Both the position numbers and the translations under genes were made by a program. Below are positions 52,625 through 61,142 of a stretch of 64,000 bases of DNA, one piece after another. The DNA comes from Pseudomonadota bacterium (GTDB lineage Bacteria > Pseudomonadota > Alphaproteobacteria > Caulobacterales > Caulobacteraceae), in contig JAEZEZ010000072.1 in assembly GCA_023432855.1 (NCBI GenBank), positions 1 to 64,000 of the forward strand, written 5' to 3'. The notes beneath the pieces were generated by a model. The model had not been told where the DNA came from. It did no database searches and worked only from the letters and a program-made list of their open reading frames with translations. Positions within the stretch are counted from its first letter, which is position 1; every line of letters begins with the position of its first letter.

Positions 52625-53596
52625 ATGACGCCGCCCGCCCGCCATTACCTCGAATTCGAACGCCCGATCGCCGACCTCGAAGCCAAGATCGAGGAACTGT
52701 CGCGGCTGTCCGAAACCGCCGGGCCGGGAGCCTTCGAGGCGGAGATCGCAGCCCTTCGAGGGCGCGTCGAGCAAATGCGGCGCGACTCCTACGCTCACCT
52801 CGATCCCTGGCAGAAGACGCAGGTGGCGCGCCACCCGGAGCGCCCGCACTTCATGGATTACGTCGGGGCCCTGATCGAGGAGTTCGTGGAGCTGCGTGGG
52901 GACCGCAAGTTCGGCGACGATCAGGCCATTGTCGGCGGCCTCGGCCGTTTCCGGGGACGCGCGGTCGTGGTCATGGGCCACGAGAAGGGCTGGGACACCA
53001 CGACCCGCCTCAAGCACAACTTCGGGATGGCCCGGCCTGAGGGCTACCGCAAGGCGGTCCGTCTGATGGACATGGCCGAGCAGTTCGGACTGCCGGTGCT
53101 GACCTTCGTCGACACGGCGGGAGCCTATCCCGGGATCGGAGCCGAGGAGCGCGGCCAGGCCGAAGCGATCGCGCGGTCAACCGAGCGTGGCCTGACGCTG
53201 GGGACGCCCATGATTTCTACGGTGACCGGCGAAGGCGGGTCCGGCGGCGCCATCGCGCTGGCCGCGGCCAACAAGGTCCTCATCCTCGAGCACTCGATCT
53301 ATTCGGTCATCTCGCCTGAAGGCGCGGCGTCGATCCTGTGGCGCGACGGCAGCCGCGCCAGGGACGCTGCCGACCAGATGAAAATCACTGCGCCGGATCT
53401 GCTGAAGCTCGGCATCATCGACCGCATCGTCCCGGAACCCCCGGGCGGCGCGCATTCGGACCGCGAAGCGGCCATGGCGGCGGTAGGCGACGCCGTCGAG
53501 GAGGAACTGAACGCGCTTGCGGACCTGACCGCGGACCAGCTGCGCGCCCAGCGCGCCGAGCGCTTCTATGCCATCGGCAAGACCGGTATCGTCTGA
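52625..53596 (+). CDS. accA: Acetyl-CoA carboxylase carboxyltransferase subunit alpha
   Basis: This 323-residue protein has the AccA arrangement: the N-terminal FERPIADLEAKIEELSRLS, DYVGALIEEFVELRGDRKFGDDQ, VVVMGHEKGWDTTTRLKHNFGMARPEGYRKA (in parts), the oxyanion region EGGSGGAIALAAANKV and IYSVISPEGAASILWRD. It transfers carboxyl from carboxybiotin to acetyl-CoA together with AccD, giving malonyl-CoA for fatty-acid synthesis. accD is not in the window. Full length. Confidence 0.96.
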   Translation: MTPPARHYLEFERPIADLEAKIEELSRLSETAGPGAFEAEIAALRGRVEQMRRDSYAHLDPWQKTQVARHPERPHFMDYVGALIEEFVELRGDRKFGDDQAIVGGLGRFRGRAVVVMGHEKGWDTTTRLKHNFGMARPEGYRKAVRLMDMAEQFGLPVLTFVDTAGAYPGIGAEERGQAEAIARSTERGLTLGTPMISTVTGEGGSGGAIALAAANKVLILEHSIYSVISPEGAASILWRDGSRARDAADQMKITAPDLLKLGIIDRIVPEPPGGAHSDREAAMAAVGDAVEEELNALADLTADQLRAQRAERFYAIGKTGIV

Positions 53597-53615
53597 CCCT
53601 CCGCGGGAGGTGCTC

Positions 53616-54011
53616 ATGCGCGCAATCATCGGACTGGCCATCGCCGTCGCCGCCGGACAGGCGGCGCTCGCCCACGAGGCACGGGTCTCGGAGCGCTACA
53701 GCGAGGCCTACAACGCCTGTTCGGACGCGGCCCAGAGCACGGCGGACTTCATCCAGTGCGCAGGGGCGGAGTTCGAGCGCCAGGACGCGGCGCTGAACCT
53801 CGCCTACCGCAAGGCGATGGAGGGCCTGACCCCGGGACAGCAGGAGAAGCTGAGAGCTGCGCAGCGCGCCTGGATCGCGTTTCGCGACACTCATTGCAGA
53901 TCGCTGGAGGATCCCGACTGGGGGTCCATGTCCCGTATCTTCGCCAACCACTGCATGGTCGATGAGACCATCGAACGGCTTGTGGAGCTGGAGCAGTATC
54001 CGCCGGTCTAG
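53616..54011 (+). CDS. Exported LprI-like (DUF1311) protein
   Basis: The protein is 131 residues from ATG 53616 (GGGAGG upstream). A Sec signal peptide (about 1-19, ending ALAH) precedes a DUF1311/LprI domain: ACSDAAQSTADFIQCAGAEFERQDAALNLAYRKAM (in parts), then GQQEKLRAAQRAWIAFRDTHC and ANHCMVDETIERLVELE. Four Cys could form two disulfide bonds. LprI-type proteins act as lysozyme inhibitors in mycobacteria; the role here is not known. It follows accA closely and its 3' end overlaps the threonine aldolase by four bases. Confidence 0.82.
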   Translation: MRAIIGLAIAVAAGQAALAHEARVSERYSEAYNACSDAAQSTADFIQCAGAEFERQDAALNLAYRKAMEGLTPGQQEKLRAAQRAWIAFRDTHCRSLEDPDWGSMSRIFANHCMVDETIERLVELEQYPPV

Positions 54012-55024
54012 GCGGCCGAGGCGATCGCCTCGATCAGTTCGTCGACGGTTTCGGGGGTCGTCTGCCATGAGCAGACGAAGCGGACGCTTCCGTCGTCGAA
54101 TCGGTAGCAGGCCCATCCAGCCTGGTTCACCCGTTCCAGCGCCTTGGCCCCCATGCGGACGAAGACGATGTTGGCGTCCACCGGGTGAGCCAGGGCGAAG
54201 GGCGTGCGGGCGGCGATCCCTTCCGCCAGCCTCTGCGCCATCAGGTTGGCGTGGGCGGCGTGGCCCTCCCACGCGCCACTCTCCAGAAGGCCCAGGAAGG
54301 GCGCGGCGAGGAACCTCGCCTTCGAGGCCGTCTGCCCGGCCTGCTTCAGGCGGTTGTCCAACCGGCGGGCGAGGGCGTGGTCGAAGAGGACGAGCGCCTC
54401 GACGCAAAGCGCGCCCGCCTTGGCGCCCCCCATCACACAGATGTCGACACCCATGCGGGGGACCTCCGGAAGGTCGAAGCCGGCCGCGACGGCGTTCGCG
54501 AGTCGCGCCCCGTCCAGGTGAACCCGCATGCCCCGCGCCTTGCACGGTTCGATCAGCCGGCGAAGTGCGTCGGCCTCGTAGACGGCGCCGTACTCCGTGG
54601 CCTGGGTCAGGGAGAGCGCGGCGGGCGGTTGGCGGTGGCCCACCTCTGGCTCGTCCAGCACCACTTTCAGAGCCTTCTCGTCGATCATGCCCGAGAAGCC
54701 GGGCAGGCCGACCAGGCCCAACCCTTGGCCGAAGAAGCCCGGCGCTCCGGTTTCGTCGGTGCAGACGTGGGCCGCCTGGTGGGCCAGCACCGCCTCGAAA
54801 GGATGCGCGAGCATCGACAGGGCGATGGCGTTCGCCGCCGTCCCGGAAAAAACGAAACGCACCTCCGCGTCGGCGTCGAATCGCTCGCGCACAAGGTCGG
54901 CCGCCCGCCCGGTGACCTCATCGGCGCCATAGGCGCGCGCGAATCCTCCGTTGGCCCGGGCGAGCCCTTCCAGGGCCTCGGGCGCCATTGCCGCCGTGTT
55001 GTCCGAAGCGAAGTCGTAACGCAT
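54008..55024 (-). CDS. ltaE: Low-specificity L-threonine aldolase-type enzyme
   Basis: The 338-residue PLP enzyme shows MRYDFASDNTAAMAPE at the start, FVFSGTAANAIALSM near 58-72, HLDGARLANA with D171 near 169-178, and ICVMGGAKAGALC with PLP-lysine K202. This is the beta-eliminating-lyase/threonine aldolase pattern of the low-specificity type (fold type I). It splits L-threonine or L-allo-threonine to glycine and acetaldehyde. Length is normal. It is convergent with the LprI-like gene. Confidence 0.9.
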   Translation of the reverse strand: MRYDFASDNTAAMAPEALEGLARANGGFARAYGADEVTGRAADLVRERFDADAEVRFVFSGTAANAIALSMLAHPFEAVLAHQAAHVCTDETGAPGFFGQGLGLVGLPGFSGMIDEKALKVVLDEPEVGHRQPPAALSLTQATEYGAVYEADALRRLIEPCKARGMRVHLDGARLANAVAAGFDLPEVPRMGVDICVMGGAKAGALCVEALVLFDHALARRLDNRLKQAGQTASKARFLAAPFLGLLESGAWEGHAAHANLMAQRLAEGIAARTPFALAHPVDANIVFVRMGAKALERVNQAGWACYRFDDGSVRFVCSWQTTPETVDELIEAIASAA

Positions 55025-55056
55025 GGCCGGGGCTTAGCCTCCCCCGCGCTTCGCGG

Positions 55057-56739
55057 CTAGGCGCGGCCGCCGCCAGCCTCGATCTTTTCCAACAGCGCCT
55101 GCACTGTCTCCAGCGTGTCGGCTTCCCGCGCGGGCTTGTCCCAGCGGATCCGGCCGATCCGGGGAAAGCGCATGGCTACTCCGGAACGATGGCGCGTCGA
55201 CCGCTGCAGCCCTTCGAAGGCCACCTCGAAGACGAGGCCGAAGTCCCGATCGGCGCGGACCTGGCGGACCGGCCCGAAGCGGTCGGTCGTATGGTCGCGA
55301 ACGAACTTGTCGATCTGTTTCAGCTCCTCGTCCGTGAAGCCGAAGTAGGCCTTGCCGACCGGCGTCAGCGCCCCCTCGTCGGTCCACACGCCGAAGGTGT
55401 AGTCCGAATAGAAGCTCGACCGCTTCCCGGAGCCGCGCTGGGCATACATCAGCACCGCGTCGAGCGTGTAGGGATCGCGTTTCCACTTGAACCACGGTCC
55501 CTTGGGCCGGCCGGCGGTGTATTCGGAATCCCATCGCTTGAGCATCAGGCCTTCTGCCGCCGCGCCGACCGGCGGGTCCGCCCGCAGCACGCCGAGTTCC
55601 TCCCAACTCTCAAACGCCACCACCGGGGAGACATCCAGCCGCGGCGACGGATGGGCTTCGACAAAGGCCTCCAGTCGCCAGCGCCGTTCACGGAACTCCA
55701 GGCCGCGCGTGTCGTCGCGCCCGTCGTGGAGCAGATCGTACGCACGGATGGCGGCTGGAAAGGTCCTGATCAGCCGCGCGTCCACGGTCTTCCGGTTCAG
55801 GCGCTGCTGCAGGTCGCCGAACGGAGCCACCTCGCCGTCGCGCATTACCAGCAGTTCGCCGTCGATCGCGCCTTCGAAGTCCAGCGCATCCATAAGGTCT
55901 GGAAAGGCGCGGCTGATCTCGTCGCCTGTCCGGCTGTAGAGCCGCCGCTCACCGCCCTCCAGAACCGCCTGCACCCGGATGCCGTCCCATTTCCATTCCG
56001 CGGCGTAGTCGGCCGGATCGAGCCGGGAGAAATCCACCGCTTCGTCGATCGCCACGGCCAGCATGACCGGACGGAAGCGTCCAGGGGCCTCGGCGTTCGG
56101 ACGCTCGGACCTGCCCTCAAGCCAGGCGAACAGGTCGCCGTAGGGGGCTTCGATGGCATGCCAGACCTCCTCGATTTCGGAGACGTCCACCGGATCGAGC
56201 GCATCGCCCTCTTCCGCCGAACGCTCCGGGTCGGGGGGAAGAGGCCTGTGCGCCGGCCGGATCATCGCCGCCGCCGTTTTCGCCAGCCGGGCCGAGAGGC
56301 CGACACGCAGGGCGCCGGTCACCAGCTTCAGCAGCGCCCAGCGGCCCTGCGCGTCCAGGGCGTCGAGCCAGCCCTCGATCAGGCCCTGCACCTCGCCCCG
56401 CCCCGCTTCGTGGAGCGCCTCCACCACCTCGGAGAGTTCTGGCTCGCGATTGGGCCGCCGGCTGGGGTCCGTTCGCCAGATCAGGGCGACCGTCTCGGCC
56501 GTGTCGCCGACAAAATCCCGAGACCATCCGAACAGGACGGGGTCCACTCGGGCCTCCACCGCCTTGCGGATCATCGCCGGCTTGGCCGCCGTGAAGACCA
56601 GGTCGCCTGTCAGGGCGGCGAGCGCCCAGCCCCGATCCGGATCCGGCGTCGCGCGCAGGTAGTCGCGCAGAAGCACCAGCTTGGCGTTTCGCGACGGCGT
56701 CAGCGAAAGGCGATCCAGCAGCTCTGCGAAGGCGCGCAT
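55057..56739 (-). CDS. ATP-dependent DNA ligase (bacterial LigC/cisplatin-response type)
   Basis: This 560-residue ligase has an N-terminal DNA-binding domain (about 1-220), then the nucleotidyltransferase domain with EWKWDGIRVQ, in which K250 takes AMP. IDGELLVM, EGLMLKRWDSEY and WFKWKRDPYTLDAVLM follow, with an OB-fold at the C-terminus. It matches the bacterial ligase group that usually sits with an exonuclease, a DEXH helicase and a phosphoesterase in a DNA-repair cassette (TIGR04120 type). Here it is alone: none of those partners lies within the window. It is not the essential NAD-dependent LigA. Confidence 0.9.
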   Translation of the reverse strand: MRAFAELLDRLSLTPSRNAKLVLLRDYLRATPDPDRGWALAALTGDLVFTAAKPAMIRKAVEARVDPVLFGWSRDFVGDTAETVALIWRTDPSRRPNREPELSEVVEALHEAGRGEVQGLIEGWLDALDAQGRWALLKLVTGALRVGLSARLAKTAAAMIRPAHRPLPPDPERSAEEGDALDPVDVSEIEEVWHAIEAPYGDLFAWLEGRSERPNAEAPGRFRPVMLAVAIDEAVDFSRLDPADYAAEWKWDGIRVQAVLEGGERRLYSRTGDEISRAFPDLMDALDFEGAIDGELLVMRDGEVAPFGDLQQRLNRKTVDARLIRTFPAAIRAYDLLHDGRDDTRGLEFRERRWRLEAFVEAHPSPRLDVSPVVAFESWEELGVLRADPPVGAAAEGLMLKRWDSEYTAGRPKGPWFKWKRDPYTLDAVLMYAQRGSGKRSSFYSDYTFGVWTDEGALTPVGKAYFGFTDEELKQIDKFVRDHTTDRFGPVRQVRADRDFGLVFEVAFEGLQRSTRHRSGVAMRFPRIGRIRWDKPAREADTLETVQALLEKIEAGGGRA

Positions 56740-56795
56740 CCGGCTTCCTGCCCTTGGTCAGGAAAGATTAAGGGAACTGAAGCGAGGCTGTTCCC

Positions 56796-57134
56796 ATGTC
56801 GAGCCAATTCCTCGTCCTCGGCGCCGCCGCCTGGTTCCTGGCCGTCAACGCCCTGACCATCCGCGCCTACCGCTTCGACAAGCTGTGCGCCGAGCACGGT
56901 GTTGAGCGCACACCGGAGGCCGACTTGTTGGGATGGGTATGGCTTGGCGGCGGGCCCGGCGCCTGGTGGGCGATGCACCGGTTCCGGCACAAGACCCGTA
57001 AGCAGAGCTTCCGTCGTCGCTTTAACGCCGTCGTCGCCACCCAGGCCGGGCTGGCGGCGCTGGCGGCCGTGCTGGTCTGGACGGGCTTGGGCAAAGCCCT
57101 GCTGCTCTGGGCCGTGTCCCTGGCTGCGACCTGA
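56796..57134 (+). CDS. DUF1294 membrane protein
   Basis: The 112-residue protein has two or three membrane segments (near 6-19, 42-58 and 82-104) and the DUF1294 pattern: AYRFDKLCAEHGVERTPEADLLG, GGGPGAWWAMHRFRHKTRKQSFRRRF. The RHKTRKxSF basic motif after the second helix is diagnostic. Function is unknown. The ATG at 56796 follows the divergent ligase gene by 56 bases. It ends directly at the 3' end of the histidine kinase gene. Confidence 0.86.
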   Translation: MSSQFLVLGAAAWFLAVNALTIRAYRFDKLCAEHGVERTPEADLLGWVWLGGGPGAWWAMHRFRHKTRKQSFRRRFNAVVATQAGLAALAAVLVWTGLGKALLLWAVSLAAT

Positions 57135-58907
57135 TCAGGCGGCGTCGCGAAGGGCCTCCCGCCCCAGGGGCAGGCGGTTGAGGAGCTGGGCGAACAGCTT
57201 GAAGTCGATCGGCTTGTTCAGATAGGCGTCGGCGCCGGCGGCGAGCCCTGCCTCGTGATCCTCGCTGCGAGCCGAGGCCGACAGCACCACCACGGGCGTC
57301 TCGCGGTTGGGCCCATCCATCTCGCGCAGCTTCCTCGTCGCCGTCAGGCCGTCCATGACCGGCATGTTCACATCCATCAGGATCAGGTCGAAGGCCTGGG
57401 CCTGAGCCATCTCGACCCCGATCTGGCCATTCTCGGCGGCCACCGCGATGTGGCCGGCGGAGGCCAGCCAGGCTTCCACGATCATGCGGTTGACGGGATG
57501 GTCCTCGACCACCAGCACACGCACAGGCACGCCCTCTTCGGTATCGGCGGTGACGGCGGCTTCGACCTGGGCCGTGTGCCAGGCGCGAACGTCGACCTCC
57601 AGGGCGAAGGTGAAGACAGAGCCCTTGCCCGGCTCGGACTCCACCGAAAGTCCGCCGCCCATCATCTGGGCGAGCTTCTGGGACAGCGTCAGGCCGATGC
57701 CCGCCCCGCCGAACCGGCGGGTCGAGGAGCCGTCCACCTGGGTGAACGGGCTGAACAGCTTTTCCATGTGCTCGGTGGCGATGCCCGGTCCCGTGTCGGC
57801 GACGCGGAACAGCAGCCGAGCACGGCGCTCGGACAGGCGCTCGCCGGTGACCGTCAGGCGCACCTCGCCACGCTCGGTGAACTTCACCGCGTTGGACATC
57901 AGGTTGTGCACGATCTGGGCCGTCCGCGCCGGATCGCCTACCACCGAGGCCGGCGCGCTGGGGTCCACCTCGACGACAAAGTTCACATCCTTCTCGCGCG
58001 CCCGGCCGGCCCAGGTCCGGTCGAAGCGGGCCGTGAACTCGGCCACGTCGATATCGGCGCACTCGAGCTCGAGCCGGTCAGCTTCGATACGCGTGAGGTC
58101 GAGGATGTCGTTGAGGAGGGCCATCAGGTTGTCGCCCGAGTTGCGGACGATCGAGACGTATTCCTTCTGTGTGGCGTCGAGCCGGGTCGAGGTGAGCAGC
58201 TGGGCGGCGCCCAGCACCCCGTTCATCGGGGTCCGAAGCTCGTGGGAGATGACGGCGAGGAAGGCCGACTTGGCGCGGTTGGCGGCGTCGGCCTTGTCGC
58301 GCGCGGTCTCGAGTTCCTCGATGAGGTGGGCCTGATGGTCCTGGAAGGCCTCGATCCGCACGTTGGCCGAAAGGGTCATCACGGTGAGCACGAACAGGCC
58401 GGACCACATGAACGGCAGCACGGCCAGCAGCGACCAGAACTCCGCCGTTCCCCACAGGCTCGCGGCCATTACGGCCGCCGCGGCGGTGTAGGGCGAGGAA
58501 ATGACGATCGCCTGCTTGGGCGAGGCGCGAAGTTGGCTGAACACGAGGGTATAGCCCGCGGCCAGCAGAGCCAGCGCCAAAGGCTTGCCGAACGAGGCGT
58601 CAGAGAACCACGCGAGAAGAGGCGCGGCGGCCCAGGCGCAGGTCGTGGCGGTGGCCACAGCCGGGAACAGCAGGCCGTAGTCCTTGCCCACGCTGTTGGC
58701 GATGCGCTTCTCGAAGGCCGAGCGGACGGCGCCGGCGGCCAGGGTGGCGGCGAACCAGACCACCGCCGTGACATGACCGATGGTGGCGAACAGGGCGATG
58801 GCCCAACTGGTGATCAGCCAGTAGCGGAGGTAGTGCGTCTGGAGGATGGCCTGGAGGACCTGCGCAGCGTCATTGATGCGCGCGCGCGCCTTCTCGTGTT
58901 CGCCCAT
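57135..58907 (-). CDS. Hybrid sensor histidine kinase/response regulator
   Basis: The 590-residue protein has an N-terminal membrane region of about six helices (30-182), a short coiled linker, a HisKA domain with SHELRTPMNG and H222, and an HATPase domain with HNLMSNAVKFT, DTGPGI and GGAGIGLTLS. A C-terminal receiver domain (about 460-580) has DLILMDVNMPVMDG with the phospho-accepting D512. It senses a membrane or cytosolic signal; no periplasmic ligand-binding domain is present. The phosphorelay target is not known. The start is the ATG read from 58907. Confidence 0.92.
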   Translation of the reverse strand: MGEHEKARARINDAAQVLQAILQTHYLRYWLITSWAIALFATIGHVTAVVWFAATLAAGAVRSAFEKRIANSVGKDYGLLFPAVATATTCAWAAAPLLAWFSDASFGKPLALALLAAGYTLVFSQLRASPKQAIVISSPYTAAAAVMAASLWGTAEFWSLLAVLPFMWSGLFVLTVMTLSANVRIEAFQDHQAHLIEELETARDKADAANRAKSAFLAVISHELRTPMNGVLGAAQLLTSTRLDATQKEYVSIVRNSGDNLMALLNDILDLTRIEADRLELECADIDVAEFTARFDRTWAGRAREKDVNFVVEVDPSAPASVVGDPARTAQIVHNLMSNAVKFTERGEVRLTVTGERLSERRARLLFRVADTGPGIATEHMEKLFSPFTQVDGSSTRRFGGAGIGLTLSQKLAQMMGGGLSVESEPGKGSVFTFALEVDVRAWHTAQVEAAVTADTEEGVPVRVLVVEDHPVNRMIVEAWLASAGHIAVAAENGQIGVEMAQAQAFDLILMDVNMPVMDGLTATRKLREMDGPNRETPVVVLSASARSEDHEAGLAAGADAYLNKPIDFKLFAQLLNRLPLGREALRDAA

Positions 58908-59013
58908 CCCGGAAACCCCCGCAACACGTCGTGGGTAACCGTTGTAGGCTCAATTCTCTAAAACAGCGTGAACGGAGAACGCATTGAAATCCCGCTGCTT
59001 TCCGAGGCCTAAG

Positions 59014-59286
59014 TCAGGCCTCCGACGGGGTCAGAAGCTTGAGTGAAAGGGCGTGCACAGGTCCGGCGAGCTCGTCGGCCAGCACGGCGTTCACACGTCG
59101 CTGGCGGTCGAGGCGCGAAAGCCCGGCGAAGGCATCGGACACCATGGTGACGCTGAAGTGGCTTTCGCCGCCCTCGCGGGCGCCCTCGTGGCCGGCGTGC
59201 CGCGCGCTGTCGTCCTGCACCTCAAGGCGCTGGGGACTGAACGCAGCCTCGAGTTTGCGGGAAATCGTCTCGGCGACCTCACCCAT
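59014..59286 (-). CDS. BolA family protein
   Basis: The protein is 90 residues from the ATG read from 59286. The BolA fold is recognised by EAAFSPQRLEVQDDS, HEGAREGGESHFSVTMVSDAFAGLSRLDRQRRV (in parts) with the family His and the FxGxxxxxRHR-like motif, and a helical C-terminus (VHALSLKLLTP). BolA proteins work with monothiol glutaredoxins in iron-sulfur handling and regulation. The gene is divergent from the J-domain gene and next to cobS, an order common in alphaproteobacteria. A seven-base inverted repeat at 59004-59022 covers its stop codon. Confidence 0.88.
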   Translation of the reverse strand: MGEVAETISRKLEAAFSPQRLEVQDDSARHAGHEGAREGGESHFSVTMVSDAFAGLSRLDRQRRVNAVLADELAGPVHALSLKLLTPSEA

Positions 59287-59300
59287 CAGATTGTCAATCC

Positions 59301-59328
59301 TTGAACAGGAAAACTTCCTTTCCATACT
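59301..59328 (+). promoter_or_regulatory. Putative promoter giving a leaderless J-domain transcript
   Basis: TTGAAC at 59301-59306, 16 bases, then CATACT at 59323-59328, which ends six bases before ATG 59335. No Shine-Dalgarno sequence is present. The same TTGAAC motif and six-base spacing recur before cobS. Confidence 0.4.
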
Positions 59329-59334
59329 TCGCCC

Positions 59335-59988
59335 ATGAGCGGTGCGTTTCAATACCGTCCCAAGTTCGTGGACATCCGCGTACGGCCCCCGTCCCCCGAG
59401 GAGGACGAGGCGGCGAAACGCGCCGAGGACGTGCTGCGCCTGAAACCCGGGGAGAAGCCCTGCGAGTGGCCGGGCTGTTCGCGGGCTGGCGACGCGCGCT
59501 CGCCCAAGTCGCGTGACCTGCCGGGCCAGTTCTATCGCTTCTGTCAGCCGCACGCCGCCGAGTACAACAAGAACTGGAATTACTTCGCCGGCATGAGCCC
59601 GGGCGAGCAGCAGCGCTTCCAGGAAGAAGCGCTCACCGGCCATCGTCCGACCTGGCAGTTCCGGGCTTCGCGCTTCAGCCGCGAGGCTGCGGCGGCCTCG
59701 GCGAAGGGCGCGCAGGGCTTCGTCGATCCCTTCACCATGTTCGGCGGCGGCCGTAGCAGGACCGAGCCTGAGGCGCCCGTATCGCGCCGCCTGGGGAAGA
59801 TGGAGCGTCAGGCCCTGGCCGACCTCGACCTGCCGGACGACGCCGACGGTCCGGCGATCCGGGCGCGCTACACCGAGTTGGTCAAGCGCTGCCACCCCGA
59901 CGCCAATGGCGGCGACCGGTCCACGGAACACAAGCTCCAGCGCGTCATCCAGGCCTACAAGACCCTGAAGAAGACTGGCATGGCCTAG
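59335..59988 (+). CDS. J-domain protein with an N-terminal Cys/His cluster
   Basis: The 217-residue protein has a C-terminal J domain (about 160-217) with the HPD motif in KRCHPDANGG (H187-P-D189). The N-terminal half contains C43, C48, C70 and H73 (CEWPGCSR and YRFCQPH), a possible zinc site. A charged helical middle separates them. J proteins stimulate the ATPase of DnaK. The family is found next to bolA and cobS in alphaproteobacteria, so a link to cobalt or iron-sulfur assembly is possible but not shown. It is 71 bases before cobS. Confidence 0.86.
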   Translation: MSGAFQYRPKFVDIRVRPPSPEEDEAAKRAEDVLRLKPGEKPCEWPGCSRAGDARSPKSRDLPGQFYRFCQPHAAEYNKNWNYFAGMSPGEQQRFQEEALTGHRPTWQFRASRFSREAAAASAKGAQGFVDPFTMFGGGRSRTEPEAPVSRRLGKMERQALADLDLPDDADGPAIRARYTELVKRCHPDANGGDRSTEHKLQRVIQAYKTLKKTGMA

Positions 59989-60024
59989 GGGCGCGAATTA
60001 CTGCGTTCCCTCCGCCGCCCCGCA

Positions 60025-60053
60025 TTGAACCGAGCTGCGCACGCTCCTAAACA
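60025..60053 (+). promoter_or_regulatory. Putative promoter giving a leaderless cobS transcript
   Basis: TTGAAC at 60025-60030, exactly 17 bases, TAAACA at 60048-60053, then six bases to ATG 60060. No Shine-Dalgarno sequence exists between the -10 and ATG. Together with the matching layout at 29917-29954 this is the best leaderless example in the window. Confidence 0.48.
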
Positions 60054-60059
60054 TCCCCC

Positions 60060-61070
60060 ATGGCCAACCCCTCCCCCGACCTCGCCGGCAACGATCCGCT
60101 GCTCAGCCTGACCCCGGCCCGGCAGGTGTCCGTACGCGATGCGTTCGGCGTCGACAGCGACATGATGGTGCCGGCGTTCGACACGGCCGACGACCATGTG
60201 CCGGAGATCGATCCGGCCTACCGCTTCGACCCGCAAACGACCCTCGCAATCTGCGCCGGCTTCGCCTTCGACCGGAGGGTGATGGTTCAAGGCTACCACG
60301 GCACCGGCAAGTCGACCCACATCGAACAGGTGGCCGCGCGCCTGAACTGGCCGCTGGTGCGGGTCAACCTCGACAGCCACGTCAGCCGCATCGATCTCGT
60401 AGGGAAAGACGCCATCGTCCTGAAGGAGGGCAAGCAGGTCACGGAGTTCCGCGAGGGCATGCTGCCTTGGGCGCTGCAGCGGCCCATCGCCCTGGTGTTC
60501 GATGAGTATGACGCCGGACGCCCGGACGTGATGTTCGTCATCCAGCGCGTGCTCGAGCAACACGGCAAGCTCACCCTGCTCGATCAGAACCGGGTGATCC
60601 GCGCCAACCCCTGGTTCCGCCTGTTCGCCACCACCAACACCATCGGCCTGGGGGACACGTCCGGCCTCTACCACGGCACCCAGCAGATCAATCAGGGCCA
60701 GATGGACCGTTGGAACATCGTCACGACCCTGAACTACCTGAGCCACGAGGTGGAACAGGAGATCGTGCTGGCCAAGGCGCCCGAGTGGAACACCGCCGAC
60801 GGCAACCGCGTGGTGGCCGCCATGGTCCGGGTTGCGGACATGACCCGCAACGCCTTCATGAACGGCGACATCTCCACTGTGATGAGCCCCCGCACGGTGA
60901 TCACCTGGGCGCAGAACGCCACCATCTTCGGCGGCGACGTGGCGCTCGGCTTCCGGCTGACGTTCCTGAACAAGTGCGACGAACTGGAGCGGCCCACGGT
61001 GGCCGAATTCTACCAGCGCGCCTTCGGTGAGGATCTCCCCGAAAGCGCAGCGCGGGTGAAGGTGGCCTAA
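60060..61070 (+). CDS. cobS: Aerobic cobaltochelatase subunit CobS
   Basis: The 336-residue AAA+ ATPase has Walker A GYHGTGKST at 78-86, Walker B ALVFDEYDAGRPD near 142-154 and the sensor motif FATTNTIGLGDTSGLYHGTQQINQGQMDRW in two pieces. It is full length and highly typical of CobS. With CobT and CobN it inserts cobalt into hydrogenobyrinic acid a,c-diamide in the aerobic vitamin B12 pathway. cobT and cobN are not in the window. The start is the first ATG after the leaderless-type promoter. Confidence 0.95.
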   Translation: MANPSPDLAGNDPLLSLTPARQVSVRDAFGVDSDMMVPAFDTADDHVPEIDPAYRFDPQTTLAICAGFAFDRRVMVQGYHGTGKSTHIEQVAARLNWPLVRVNLDSHVSRIDLVGKDAIVLKEGKQVTEFREGMLPWALQRPIALVFDEYDAGRPDVMFVIQRVLEQHGKLTLLDQNRVIRANPWFRLFATTNTIGLGDTSGLYHGTQQINQGQMDRWNIVTTLNYLSHEVEQEIVLAKAPEWNTADGNRVVAAMVRVADMTRNAFMNGDISTVMSPRTVITWAQNATIFGGDVALGFRLTFLNKCDELERPTVAEFYQRAFGEDLPESAARVKVA

Positions 61071-61142
61071 GGGCTTCCCCTGCGACAACCTGCCCTGCCC
61101 GCAGGTAAGCGTGCGTTAGCCACGGCCCCGCTAGCTGCGCCC

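Noticed and set aside
59004..59022. Seven-base inverted repeat over the bolA stop codon (GAGGCCT and AGGCCTC)
   Set aside because: No T-tract follows on the minus strand, so it is not an intrinsic terminator; too short to claim another role.
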